Positions 1 to 8,143 of a stretch of 64,000 bases of DNA are shown here, one piece after another (the stretch's first letter is position 1; every line of letters begins with the position of its first letter). This DNA is from Acidimicrobiales bacterium (GTDB lineage Bacteria; Actinomycetota; Acidimicrobiia; Acidimicrobiales; SZUA-35). The position numbers were made by a program, and so were the translations under genes. The stretch covers positions 62,001-126,000 of the forward strand of contig JANQPB010000024.1 of assembly GCA_028285495.1 (NCBI GenBank). Direction: 5' to 3'. The notes below the pieces were generated by a model. It had not been told where the DNA came from. It did not search any database and saw nothing but the letters and a program-made list of their open reading frames with translations.

Positions 1-198
1 GCAGCGGGCGCTGGCCCGCCCGAGGCTCAGCAGCGCGGCGGCGACCGGGCCGAACTGGTCGGCCACGGAGTCCGGCAGCTCGGCCGAGGTGGCGAGGACG
101 GCACCGTCGGCCGACACCAGGGCGACGTCCTCGACGGCCATCGTGTCGGTCACGAACCGGTCGAGCTGGTCGGTGATGTGTTCGGCTGCGCTGCTCAC
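1..198 (-). CDS. Roadblock/LC7-domain protein (3' part outside the window)
   Basis: Only the first 66 codons lie in the window; the gene runs off the left edge. The reading begins VSSAAEHITDQLDRF at a GTG and continues with VALVSADGAVLATS and a C-terminal helix, the layout of bacterial Roadblock/LC7 (MglB-like) domains, which usually scaffold small GTPases or regulate signalling. It lies 70 bases downstream of the degenerate GGDEF-EAL gene on the same strand, so the two may be one transcription unit. The ATG at 267 is out of frame, which leaves the GTG at 198 as the best start. The fold is judged from pattern only. Confidence 0.62.
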   Translation of the reverse strand, partial: MSSAAEHITDQLDRFVTDTMAVEDVALVSADGAVLATSAELPDSVADQFGPVAAALLSLGRASARC

Positions 199-268
199 GA
201 TCCGCTCGCCCCCCGGGTCGGCGTGGTCGACGGGAGGATCGGCCGGGCCGGGCCAGGGGTGTCGCCCA

Positions 269-1714
269 TCATCGGTGGAACCAGCGGGCGATCGTGGTCG
301 GGTCGGAGGTCGGTGGGGCGAACGAGAAGCCCTGCCCGAGTTGACAGCCGGCACTGGCCACCAGCCGGAGCTGATCGCGGGTCTCGATGCCCTGGGCGGT
401 CACCTCCAGGTCGAGCCGGTGGGCCAGACCGGCCAGGTGGTCGACGACGCCGGCGGGATCGGTCGGCCCCGAGATGCGGCGGACGAGGGCCCGATCGATC
501 TTGACCGAGTCGAACGGCAGGTGGGGCACCACGGTCAGGTTGGCGTTGCCGATGCCGAAGTCGCCGATGGCGGCCCGAGCCCCGGCGTCGACCAGCCGGC
601 GCAGGGTGTCGTGGACCTCGCCGTGCTCGGCCGGCGGGCTCGGCGACAGCTCGATGCCGGGGATGACGGCCGGGTGCTCACCGACGACCGATCGGATCAG
701 CGACTCGAAGTCGGGGTGCAGCAGCTCGTCCGGGGTCACGTTGAGCCACAGCGTCACCGGTTGGCTCGGCCCGCTGCCCGGCCGTGAGCGGCCGTCGGTC
801 CGGGCCAGCAGCTCCACCGCCCGGGCCAGCACCTGGGCGGTCAACAGGTGGTCGAGGCCGAGCTCGGCCGCCAGCGGAACGAACTCGAGCGGCGGCACGG
901 GCCCGCCGCCCGGCCGTTGCCAGCGGGCGAACGCCTCGACCGCAACGAGCGAGCCGTTGCGGAGGTCGAACGCCGGCTGGATGGCGGCCCCGATCGTGCC
1001 CGCCAGCACCGCCTCCCGCAGCTCACCCGCCAGCTGGGTCCGGCGCTCGCGCCGCAGCCGATGGTACGGGTGGTACAACATCGCCGGGTGCCGGTGGTCG
1101 CACCGCTCGTTGGCCATCCTGGCGCCGTCGAGCAGGAGGTCGACCCCATCGCCGGCCCTGTCGCCCGACCGACCGGCCGGGCCATCGCCGTCGACCCGGG
1201 CGGTGCCAAGCCCGGCCGTGTCCAAGAGAGCGGCGCCGATCCGGGGTGCGAGGTGATGGTCGACGCCGCCGTCGGTCAGGGGCTCGTTGAGGACCTGGGC
1301 CAGCCGATGGATCACCACCTCGGCGTCCGGTCGACGTCGGATCGACGGGATGAGGAGCACCAGCTGCTCGTCCGGCCCGACGGCGAGCTGGATGGCGTCG
1401 CCGACCGAGCGGACCCGGTCGAGCACGGCCGGCGGCGGCCAGGGCCCAGGGCCGGTCGTCGGTCGCATGGTCACGGTCGCGACCGCCAGCGTGCGGTCGT
1501 CGAGGCGGGCCCGGCGGACCTCGGTCTCGACGGCCTGGCGGAAGTCGGCCCACGGCAGGGGCAACCGCCCACCCGCCGGCGCAACGGTGTCGAGGTCGCC
1601 GAGGCGCAGGCGCCGGAGCCCACCCCGGGCGGGGACGGGTTCGATGACGTGCTGGGTGTCGGTCATGTGCGACACCGCATGGCTGGCATGGCTGAACCCC
1701 TGCGACGACGGCAT
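269..1714 (-). CDS. Degenerate GGDEF-EAL protein, probable c-di-GMP sensor or scaffold
   Basis: 481 residues. The first ~190 form a diverged GGDEF-like domain in which the signature reads GPDEQ. Residues ~225-480 form an EAL-like domain: the EAL motif is EAF, the loop expected as DDFGTG reads GDFGIG, ELTE reads ELSP, and the late E of AEGVET is Q (TAQGIET). Several metal-binding acidic residues are therefore gone, so c-di-GMP hydrolysis is unlikely. KIDRALVRRI is well kept. No membrane segment is visible, so it should be cytoplasmic. The ATG at 1714 has GGAG five bases upstream; a second in-frame ATG is at 1666. The downstream neighbour is a Roadblock protein. A regulatory role is inferred. 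Confidence 0.8.
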   Translation of the reverse strand: MPSSQGFSHASHAVSHMTDTQHVIEPVPARGGLRRLRLGDLDTVAPAGGRLPLPWADFRQAVETEVRRARLDDRTLAVATVTMRPTTGPGPWPPPAVLDRVRSVGDAIQLAVGPDEQLVLLIPSIRRRPDAEVVIHRLAQVLNEPLTDGGVDHHLAPRIGAALLDTAGLGTARVDGDGPAGRSGDRAGDGVDLLLDGARMANERCDHRHPAMLYHPYHRLRRERRTQLAGELREAVLAGTIGAAIQPAFDLRNGSLVAVEAFARWQRPGGGPVPPLEFVPLAAELGLDHLLTAQVLARAVELLARTDGRSRPGSGPSQPVTLWLNVTPDELLHPDFESLIRSVVGEHPAVIPGIELSPSPPAEHGEVHDTLRRLVDAGARAAIGDFGIGNANLTVVPHLPFDSVKIDRALVRRISGPTDPAGVVDHLAGLAHRLDLEVTAQGIETRDQLRLVASAGCQLGQGFSFAPPTSDPTTIARWFHR

Positions 1715-1772
1715 TCGTCTCCAGGTGATCGGCCTCGCCGGTACCGACCTGTAGTTCTGCGGCCGCCGGGGC

Positions 1773-2816
1773 CTAGCCCCGGGTCAGCGCGTCGCGGTGC
1801 TCGAGCCAGAACCGGGTGGCGACGTCGACCGGGTCCTCGTCGACCGGGAAGTCCGACACTCGGAGCAGGGCCCCGGTGAACGAGGGGGCGTTCCAGAGCT
1901 CGCGATCGAGGTCGTCGCCGGACAGCCCGACCCGGTCGGGCCACCAGACGCTGACGTAGAGGTAGGGCTCGTCGACGCCGCCGTCGCCGGGCGAGGCGCC
2001 GTAGCTGCCCCGGTGGTCCTCGTCGCCGACCTCGATGGCGGGATCGAAGTGGCCCGGCCACAGCTGCGGTCGGCTGGGGTCGACCGAGCCGGCGTCGCCC
2101 CGGACGGCCTCGAGGGCGGCGAAGCCGAGGCCGAACCAGTGACCGAGGAAGCGGGAGGCCTCCGGGTCGACCCGGAGCGGGGCATCGATGTCACCGACCG
2201 GCGGCGAGTCGTGCTCGGCTGCGGTCTCGGTGTCGATCTCGCCGCCGAGAAACTCGGCCGCAGCCCGGAGCGTGGTGATCGGGACGGTTCGGACGGTGCC
2301 CCCGTCGGCCGCCGAGCCGCCCCGCTGGTCGACCAGCGTGGTTCCATCGACCCGGATCTGGCGGTCCTCGCCGCCCGGTCCGGGGAAGAACGGGGTACCG
2401 AAGCCGCCTCGGGTCCAGCGCAGACCGAACTTGCCGTTGGCCCGGTGGCGGGCGGGGGCGATGACGTAGGCGGCGAGGCGGTGGAGGTCGATGCGGGTGG
2501 TCGCCAGGTCGGCCGGCGCCGGCGGGAGCCGGCGGTCGGCCCCGAGCCACGACGACGTGACCCACGGGCGGTGCTCGCCGTTGACCGACTCGTCGGCGGC
2601 GAGCCAGGCGTCCCAGTCGAGCGAGCCGGGCAGGCCCCGCATGGTCACGGCGGCGCCCTCGTCGCCGCCCTCGTCCAGGCCGACCGGATCGTCGGCGAAG
2701 AACGGACCGTCGGTCACCGCCGGGGGCGACGGCTCGAGCACGCGGGCCAGGTACTGCTCACCGACCAGCGCCTGGGCTTCGGCCCGGGGGTCCCGAGCGG
2801 AGATGGTTGCGTCCAT
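1773..2816 (-). CDS. Conserved actinobacterial protein of unknown function
   Basis: 347 residues, soluble, rich in acidic residues, Trp and Gly, with no signal peptide or membrane segment. Recognisable blocks are WTRGGFGTPFF near residue 135, RFLGHWFGLGF near 225 and PYLYVSVWWPDR near 285. I recall similar unnamed proteins in other actinobacteria but cannot name a family or activity. The ATG at 2816 is preceded by TAGGGT nine bases upstream on its own strand, which fits a short or absent leader. It is divergent from the sensor kinase at 2947, and the intergenic stretch carries a strong palindrome. Confidence 0.6.
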   Translation of the reverse strand: MDATISARDPRAEAQALVGEQYLARVLEPSPPAVTDGPFFADDPVGLDEGGDEGAAVTMRGLPGSLDWDAWLAADESVNGEHRPWVTSSWLGADRRLPPAPADLATTRIDLHRLAAYVIAPARHRANGKFGLRWTRGGFGTPFFPGPGGEDRQIRVDGTTLVDQRGGSAADGGTVRTVPITTLRAAAEFLGGEIDTETAAEHDSPPVGDIDAPLRVDPEASRFLGHWFGLGFAALEAVRGDAGSVDPSRPQLWPGHFDPAIEVGDEDHRGSYGASPGDGGVDEPYLYVSVWWPDRVGLSGDDLDRELWNAPSFTGALLRVSDFPVDEDPVDVATRFWLEHRDALTRG

Positions 2817-2871
2817 GGCGTGGTAACCCTAGTCAAGGGGTCCCTGTTCCTGCCGCCGGTCGCAGCCACGC

Positions 2872-2889
2872 CTCCCCCCACGGGGGGAG
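2872..2889. promoter_or_regulatory. Palindrome upstream of the sensor kinase gene, candidate response-regulator site
   Basis: Perfect inverted repeat CTCCCCCC-AC-GGGGGGAG. Its centre is 54.5 bases from TACCGT (2935-2940), which sits six bases before the kinase ATG at 2947. A near copy with almost the same spacing precedes the ABC exporter (4966-4983). Autoregulation by the NarL-type regulator is inferred. Confidence 0.6.
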
Positions 2890-2946
2890 ACCGGCCCCCC
2901 GCCCGGTCGGATGACGGCACCCGGCCGGTGTGGGTACCGTGACCGG

Positions 2947-4092
2947 ATGACCTCGACGCCCGTGCTGATCTGGGACGAGCAGCGGCGGTTGCAGGTTGGT
3001 GCCGCCACCGCCGTCGTCGGTGCCGTGGTGGCCATGGGCGCCTCCGACTTCGAGATCGTCGACGCCGTCCTGTTGCCGATCGTGGCCGCCGCCTTCGTCG
3101 TCAAGGCCCTGCGGCCGGCGTTGCCGAACCTGCTGGTGGCGGTGCCGGCCGTGGCGATCCCGCTGACGATCAACATCGTCAACGACACCGAGGTCGAGTT
3201 CTCGATGTTCCTGCTCGTGCTCGGTATCGCGCTGGTGGCCTCCGTCGAGGACAACCGGGCGGTGGCCAACGGGGTCACCGTCGCCGCCTCCGTCCTCATC
3301 TTCATCCTCAGCATCATCGTCGAGGTCTACGACTGGGACTGGGTGAACTGGTTGGCCGCCATCGCCCTCAGTTGGGGCTTCGGCACGGCCGTCTACCACT
3401 ACGACCGGGTGCTGGCCGAGCTGCGGGCCACCCAGGCCGAGCTGATCGACCACGCGGCCCAGGTCGAGCGACGCCGCATCGCCCGCGACGTGCACGATCT
3501 GGTCGGGCACTCGCTCTCGGTCGTGATGCTGCACGTGGCCGGGGCCAGACGGCTGCTGCGGAGCGACCCGGACGAGGCCGAGGTCGCCCTGCAGCAGGCC
3601 GAGGAGGCGGGCAGGGCGTCGATGGCCGAGGTACGGCGCACGGTCGGGCTGTTGCGAGCGGCCGGCGACGCCGAGGGCTCGGCCCCGACGCCGGACCTGT
3701 CCGACATCGCCGACGTGGTCGAGCAGTACCGGATGGCGGGGATGGACGTCGACTACCGGGTCGACGGCCCGGCCGGCGAGGTGGAGGGGCCGCTGGCCGT
3801 CGCCTGCCACCGGATCGTCCAGGAGGCGCTGGCCAACGTCAGCAAGCACACCATCGGGGCTCGGGTGCTGGTCACCGTCGACGTCGACCGGTCGCGCTGC
3901 CAGGTCGAGATCCGCAACGAGGGGGGCGAACCGGTACCGGCCACGTCCACCGTCTTCGAGACCCCGGGCCACGGCCTCGTCGGCATGCGGGAGCGGGCGC
4001 TGTCGGTCGGCGGCTCGCTGCTGGCGGGCCCGGTCGACGACGGCTGGTCGGTCGAGGTCGTCGTGCCCCGGACCGCCTCGGTCGACCGGTGA
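2947..4092 (+). CDS. DesK/NarX-type sensor histidine kinase
   Basis: 381 residues. Four or so hydrophobic helices fill residues ~15-150 with no large extracellular loop. They are followed by a HisKA_3 domain (VERRRIARDVHDLVGHS, phospho-acceptor His183) and an HATPase_c domain ending with the GHGLVGMRERA glycine box. This is the intramembrane-sensing DesK/LiaS-like class. The ATG at 2947 is chosen because TACCGT lies six bases upstream, giving a leaderless transcript; an upstream start at 2911 would lie across that element. The stop overlaps the GTG of the response regulator (GTGA), so the pair is translationally coupled. The ABC exporter just downstream is the likely target. The signal is unknown. 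Confidence 0.88.
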   Translation: MTSTPVLIWDEQRRLQVGAATAVVGAVVAMGASDFEIVDAVLLPIVAAAFVVKALRPALPNLLVAVPAVAIPLTINIVNDTEVEFSMFLLVLGIALVASVEDNRAVANGVTVAASVLIFILSIIVEVYDWDWVNWLAAIALSWGFGTAVYHYDRVLAELRATQAELIDHAAQVERRRIARDVHDLVGHSLSVVMLHVAGARRLLRSDPDEAEVALQQAEEAGRASMAEVRRTVGLLRAAGDAEGSAPTPDLSDIADVVEQYRMAGMDVDYRVDGPAGEVEGPLAVACHRIVQEALANVSKHTIGARVLVTVDVDRSRCQVEIRNEGGEPVPATSTVFETPGHGLVGMRERALSVGGSLLAGPVDDGWSVEVVVPRTASVDR

Positions 4093-4934
4093 CCGGCGAC
4101 GCCGACGACCACGGCGGGCCCGATCGGCCTGGCGCCACGGATACGGCGGAGCCGACGGTGAGCCACCGGGTGCTGCTGGTCGACGACCAGCCGCTGGTCC
4201 GGGTCGGCCTCGGCCGGATCCTCGGCTCGGAGGACGGCGTCGAGGTGGTGGCCGAGGCCGCCGATGGGCGGGAGGCCCTGGATCGACTGCGCGAGCACCG
4301 CTCGCTGCCCCTGCCGGCCGACGAGGATGCCGCCGTCGGCGCCGGCGAGGTGACGATCGACGTGGTCGTGATGGACATCCGGATGCGAGGCATGGACGGC
4401 ATCGAGGCCACCACCCGGATCCGGGCCGGCGACGGCCCACCGGTGCTGGTGCTGACCACCTTCGACGAGGACGAGATCCTCTGGGGCGCGATCGACGCCG
4501 GGGCCGCCGGCTTCATCCTCAAGGAGGCCAGCGCCGAGGACCTGATCCGGGCAACGGTCACCGTGGCCGCCGGCGGGGCCTGGCTCGACCCGGTGGTCAC
4601 CCCGAGGGTGTTGGCCAGGCGCCGCCGCGCCGGTGGCGACGGGCGGCCCGGCGCGCCGACCGCCCGGCCGGGCGCCGACATCGGCACGGCCGCTGGCGCC
4701 GCCGGCCGGGCCGATGTCCGCCCTGGTGCCACCGACGAGCGACTCACCGACCGCGAGCACGACGTGCTCGTGCTGATGGCCGCCGGGCGGACCAACGCCG
4801 AGATCGCCGAGGAGCTCATCGTCGGCCAGGCGACGGTGAAGTCCCACATCTCGTCGATCTTCACCAAGCTCGCCGTTCGGGATCGGGCGGGGGCCATCGT
4901 GCACGCCTACCAGCACGGCCTGGTCGAGTTCTAG
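4089..4934 (+). CDS. NarL/LuxR-family response regulator
   Basis: 281 residues from the GTG that overlaps the kinase stop; an alternative GTG is at 4158. The receiver domain (residues ~24-160) has the DD pair in LLVDDQPLVRVG, phospho-acceptor Asp96 in VVMDIRMRGMDG, and a conserved Lys in GFILKEAS. About 20 extra residues sit between helix 2 and strand 3 of the receiver, and a Pro/Gly/Ala linker of ~50 residues precedes the C-terminal HTH (LTDREHDVLVLMAAGRTNAEIA). Partner of the upstream kinase. It probably binds the CTCCCCC/GGGGGAG palindromes ahead of its own operon and the exporter operon; this is inference from placement. Confidence 0.88.
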   Translation: MTGDADDHGGPDRPGATDTAEPTVSHRVLLVDDQPLVRVGLGRILGSEDGVEVVAEAADGREALDRLREHRSLPLPADEDAAVGAGEVTIDVVVMDIRMRGMDGIEATTRIRAGDGPPVLVLTTFDEDEILWGAIDAGAAGFILKEASAEDLIRATVTVAAGGAWLDPVVTPRVLARRRRAGGDGRPGAPTARPGADIGTAAGAAGRADVRPGATDERLTDREHDVLVLMAAGRTNAEIAEELIVGQATVKSHISSIFTKLAVRDRAGAIVHAYQHGLVEF

Positions 4935-4965
4935 GGTCCGGCGGTCGCCGGCCCGGCCGGCGTCG

Positions 4966-4983
4966 CTCCCCCTCCGGGGGGAG
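4966..4983. promoter_or_regulatory. Palindrome upstream of the ABC exporter, second copy of the site at 2872
   Basis: Inverted repeat CTCCCCC-TCCG-GGGGGAG. The centre lies 55.5 bases from TACGGT (5030-5035), which is seven bases before the exporter ATG at 5043. It lies just after the response-regulator stop, so a terminator is an alternative, but there is no T-tract and the spacing matches the copy at 2872. Confidence 0.58.
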
Positions 4984-5042
4984 GTCGACAACCAACCCGT
5001 GGGCGGGCGACCGCAAGGGCGCCGTTTCCTACGGTCGTCACC

Positions 5043-6068
5043 ATGACCTCGATCGCCACGAGAACGTCGACCCCGACCGCCGACCGTCCGGTGCTGGAGT
5101 GCATCGGGCTGTCCAAGACCTATGGCGGCCACCTCGCCGTCGACGACGTCAACCTCGAGGTCTCGGCCGGTGAGATCTACGGGATCCTGGGGGCGAACGG
5201 CGCCGGCAAGACCACCTCGGTCGAGTGCGCCCAGGGCCTCCGCCGCCCCGACCGGGGCACGATCCGGGTGCTCGGGCTCGACCCGGTCGCCGACAAGGCC
5301 CGGCTCCGTGGCCGGGTCGGGAGCCAGCTCCAGCAGGCCAACCTGCCGGACCGGCTGAAGGTACGGGAGGCGGTGACGCTGTTCGCCGACGACCGGGTCC
5401 AGGCCCGCCGGGTCATGGACGAGTGGGAGCTCGAGACGATCGCCGGCACGCCGTTCGCCGGGCTCTCCGGCGGTCAGCGCCAGCGCCTCTTCCTGGCCCT
5501 CGCCCTGCTCAACGATCCCGAGATCGTGTTCCTCGACGAGCTGACCCAGGGCCTCGACCCGGCGGCCCGCTCCGAGGTGTGGGCGCTCATCGAGCGGGTC
5601 CGGGACCGGGGCACGACCGTGGTGCTCGTCACCCACTTCATGAACGAGGCCGAGGCCCTGTGCGATCGGGTGGCGGTGATGCGGTCCGGTCGCGTGGTCG
5701 ACCTCGACACGCCCGCCGGCCTGATCGAGCGCCACAGCGAAGGCGTGCGGGTCCGCTTCGGCGGCAGCCCCGACGACGTCGACTGGGTGGTCGATGTGCC
5801 GCTCGTCCGCTCGGCCCGCCACGACCGTCGGGAGATCGTCGCCGTCGGACCGTCGCCGATGATCGCCCACCTCGGCGCCGAGCTGGTGGCCCGCAACCGG
5901 GTCCCGGACGAGATCCGGGTCGCCCAGCCGTCGCTCGAGGAGGCGCTGCTGACGCTCCTCGACCCGCCGGATCCCGATCCACGCCCGGTCGGGCCGAGCC
6001 CGTTCGATCCCACTGCGCTCGCCGTCGCCGCGGCCACCCCGACCACCGCCGGAGGACCGATCCGATGA
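5043..6068 (+). CDS. ABC transporter ATP-binding protein (ABC-2 exporter)
   Basis: 341 residues. Walker A GANGAGKT at residues 50-57, signature LSGGQRQR, Walker B IVFLDE, and the switch His in VLVTHFMNEAEAL. The ~100-residue C-terminal extension is usual for DrrA/CcmA-like exporters. TACGGT seven bases before the ATG suggests a leaderless message. The stop overlaps the permease ATG (ATGA). It hydrolyses ATP at the inner face of the membrane to drive the permease encoded next. Placed after a DesK/NarL-type two-component system and sharing its palindrome, it is probably induced by that system; the substrate (drug, lipid or peptide) cannot be told. Confidence 0.9.
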   Translation: MTSIATRTSTPTADRPVLECIGLSKTYGGHLAVDDVNLEVSAGEIYGILGANGAGKTTSVECAQGLRRPDRGTIRVLGLDPVADKARLRGRVGSQLQQANLPDRLKVREAVTLFADDRVQARRVMDEWELETIAGTPFAGLSGGQRQRLFLALALLNDPEIVFLDELTQGLDPAARSEVWALIERVRDRGTTVVLVTHFMNEAEALCDRVAVMRSGRVVDLDTPAGLIERHSEGVRVRFGGSPDDVDWVVDVPLVRSARHDRREIVAVGPSPMIAHLGAELVARNRVPDEIRVAQPSLEEALLTLLDPPDPDPRPVGPSPFDPTALAVAAATPTTAGGPIR

Positions 6069-6820
6069 CCGCCCAACTGCTGCGCCTCTATCGCACCGAG
6101 CTCCGCCTCTTCGGACGCGAGCCCCAGGCCCTCGTGTTCGTGTTCGGCTTCCCGATCATCACCGTGCTCGTGCTCGGCGGCGTGTTCGGCACCGACACCG
6201 ACGACAGCGGCTTCGAGTACATCAACCCCCAGCACTTCTACACCGCCGCCTACTTCGGGGTGGTGCTGTGCGCGATCGCCGTCATCATGCTGCCGGTCCA
6301 CCTGGCCGGCTACCGGGAGCGCGGTGTGCTGCGGCGGTTCGACACCTCGTCGTTCCCCCGATGGGCGGTTCCGGCGGTACTGGTCGCCAGCGGGGTGACC
6401 TTCGCCGTGCTCGGCTTCGCCGCCCTGCTCGTCACCGCCCAACTGGCCTTCGGGCTGCCCGAGATCGACGACCCGGTGCGGACCGGGATCGGGCTGGTCG
6501 TCGGGACGCTGGCCTTCGTCAGCCTCGGCGTCGCCATCGGCTCGCTGCTACCGACCGCCCGGGCGGCCCAGGGCATCGGCCTGATGCTGTTCTTCCCCAT
6601 GTTCCTGCTCGCCGGCGGCGGGCCGCCGCCCGAGGCCCTGTCCGACACGATGCGGACGATCGCCGACTGGCTGCCGCTGACCCACGTGATCCGGGCGGTC
6701 CAGGAGCCGTGGCTCGGTCTCGGCACCGGCGGTGACCACCTCGCCGTCACCACCGGCGTGCTCGCCGCCTCGACCGCCGTCTGGGCCTGGCGGACGTCGC
6801 GGATCACCCGGGCCGCGTAG
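6065..6820 (+). CDS. ABC-2 type transporter permease
   Basis: 251 residues with six hydrophobic segments (about residues 24-45, 63-85, 104-135, 140-165, 175-195 and 220-245) and the ABC-2 features GYRERGVLRRF between helices 2 and 3 and FFPMFLLAGGGPP before helix 5. It starts inside the stop of the ATPase gene (ATGA), so the two are coupled. It forms the membrane channel of a half-size exporter of the DrrB/YadH type. No export partner or resistance gene is adjacent, so the substrate is open. Confidence 0.87.
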   Translation: MTAQLLRLYRTELRLFGREPQALVFVFGFPIITVLVLGGVFGTDTDDSGFEYINPQHFYTAAYFGVVLCAIAVIMLPVHLAGYRERGVLRRFDTSSFPRWAVPAVLVASGVTFAVLGFAALLVTAQLAFGLPEIDDPVRTGIGLVVGTLAFVSLGVAIGSLLPTARAAQGIGLMLFFPMFLLAGGGPPPEALSDTMRTIADWLPLTHVIRAVQEPWLGLGTGGDHLAVTTGVLAASTAVWAWRTSRITRAA

Positions 6821-6864
6821 CCGTCGACCCTCGTCAGCCGGATGACGACGCGCCGGCGGCCGCG

Positions 6865-8139
6865 CTAGGCGACCCCGTCGGCGGCGGCGGTGATCGACGC
6901 CGCCAGCGTCGACACCAGCAGCTCGATCTCCTCGGCCGAGATCGTGAACGGTGGGGCGATGAGCAGGGCATCGTCGACCGGGCCCGAGCCGCACGGGTAG
7001 ACCCACAGCCCCCGGCCGATGGCCTGGCCGGCGACCGCCTGGGCGAACTCGACCGAGCGGGGGAACGGCTGGCCGGTCCCGTCGACCAGCTCGATGCCCT
7101 GGAGCAGCCCGAGGCCCCGGACGTCGCTGACGTTGGGGTGGTCGCCGAGCTCCTCGTCGAGCCGGCGCCGCAGCAGGCCGCCCATCTCGGCCGCCCGCTC
7201 GACCAGCCCCTCGGCCCGCATGATCCGCAGCACCTCGAGGCTGATGGCGCAGGTGAGGTCGGCCCCCGAGAACGTGAAATACATCAGGCCGTTGCCGGCG
7301 GCCGCGATCGTGTCGGTCACCGTGTCGGCGGCGTACATCCCGCCCATCGGGGCGTAGCCCCCCGACAGGCCCTTGCCGCCGACGATGATGTCCGGCCGGA
7401 TCCCGAAGTGCTCGTAGCCCCAGCGGCGACCGAGCCGACCGAGGCCGGTCATCACCTCGTCGACGACGAGCAGGATGCCGTTGGCCCGGCACACCTCCTC
7501 GACCGACCGCCAGTAGCCGTCCGGCGGCACCATTGCCCCGCCCGAGGCGCCGTTGATCGGCTCGCCGATGAAACACGAGATCGTCTCCGGCCCCTCGAGC
7601 TCGACCACCTTGGCCAGGGCATCGGGATCGAGCCAGCCGCTCTTCGGGTGCTCCCGCAGGAGCGGCTCGAGACCGGCCCGCCGGCGATCGTGGCCCCCGA
7701 CGCTGAGCCCGGACAGGGTCGAGCCGTGATAGGACACGTCTCGCCCGATGACCTTCCAGCGGTCGGGCTCGTCGTTGGACACGTGGAACATGCGGGCGCA
7801 GCGGACGGCGGCGTCGACCGATTCCGACCCGCCGCAGAAGAACGACGCCCGGCTGAACCCGTCCGGCAGCCAGTGCTCGGTGAGCTCCTCGACCAGCGCC
7901 ACGCGGTTCTCGGTTGCCCACAGCGGCACGACGTAGTCGATCTTCGACAGGGCCCGGGTGGCGGCCTCGATCACCTCGGGTCGGCCGTGGCCGATGTTCG
8001 TCACCACCGCCCCCGCCCCGGCGTCGAGGATGCGGGTCCCGTCGCTGGTGATCAGCCAGACGCCCTCGGTCCGGTCGATGACGAGCGGCGGGGTGGTCGG
8101 CGGAACGAAGGGGAAGCTGGCGGCCCGGGTCGGTTCCAT
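6865..8139 (-). CDS. PLP-dependent class III aminotransferase
   Basis: 424 residues. Fold-type I class III pattern: GAGAVVTNIGHGRPEV, the SFFCGGSESVDAA phosphate-binding region, ILLVVDEVMTGLGRLG with the Asp that contacts the pyridine nitrogen, and the Schiff-base lysine in IIVGGKGLSGGYAPMG. This is the subgroup of omega-amino-acid:pyruvate and adenosylmethionine-type aminotransferases; the substrate cannot be assigned. The ATG at 8139 is chosen because the upstream MFS gene on the same strand ends at 8144; a longer reading to 8190 would overlap it. The two genes are probably co-transcribed, hinting that the transporter moves a substrate or product of this enzyme. Confidence 0.87.
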   Translation of the reverse strand: MEPTRAASFPFVPPTTPPLVIDRTEGVWLITSDGTRILDAGAGAVVTNIGHGRPEVIEAATRALSKIDYVVPLWATENRVALVEELTEHWLPDGFSRASFFCGGSESVDAAVRCARMFHVSNDEPDRWKVIGRDVSYHGSTLSGLSVGGHDRRRAGLEPLLREHPKSGWLDPDALAKVVELEGPETISCFIGEPINGASGGAMVPPDGYWRSVEEVCRANGILLVVDEVMTGLGRLGRRWGYEHFGIRPDIIVGGKGLSGGYAPMGGMYAADTVTDTIAAAGNGLMYFTFSGADLTCAISLEVLRIMRAEGLVERAAEMGGLLRRRLDEELGDHPNVSDVRGLGLLQGIELVDGTGQPFPRSVEFAQAVAGQAIGRGLWVYPCGSGPVDDALLIAPPFTISAEEIELLVSTLAASITAAADGVA

Positions 8140-8143
8140 GACG

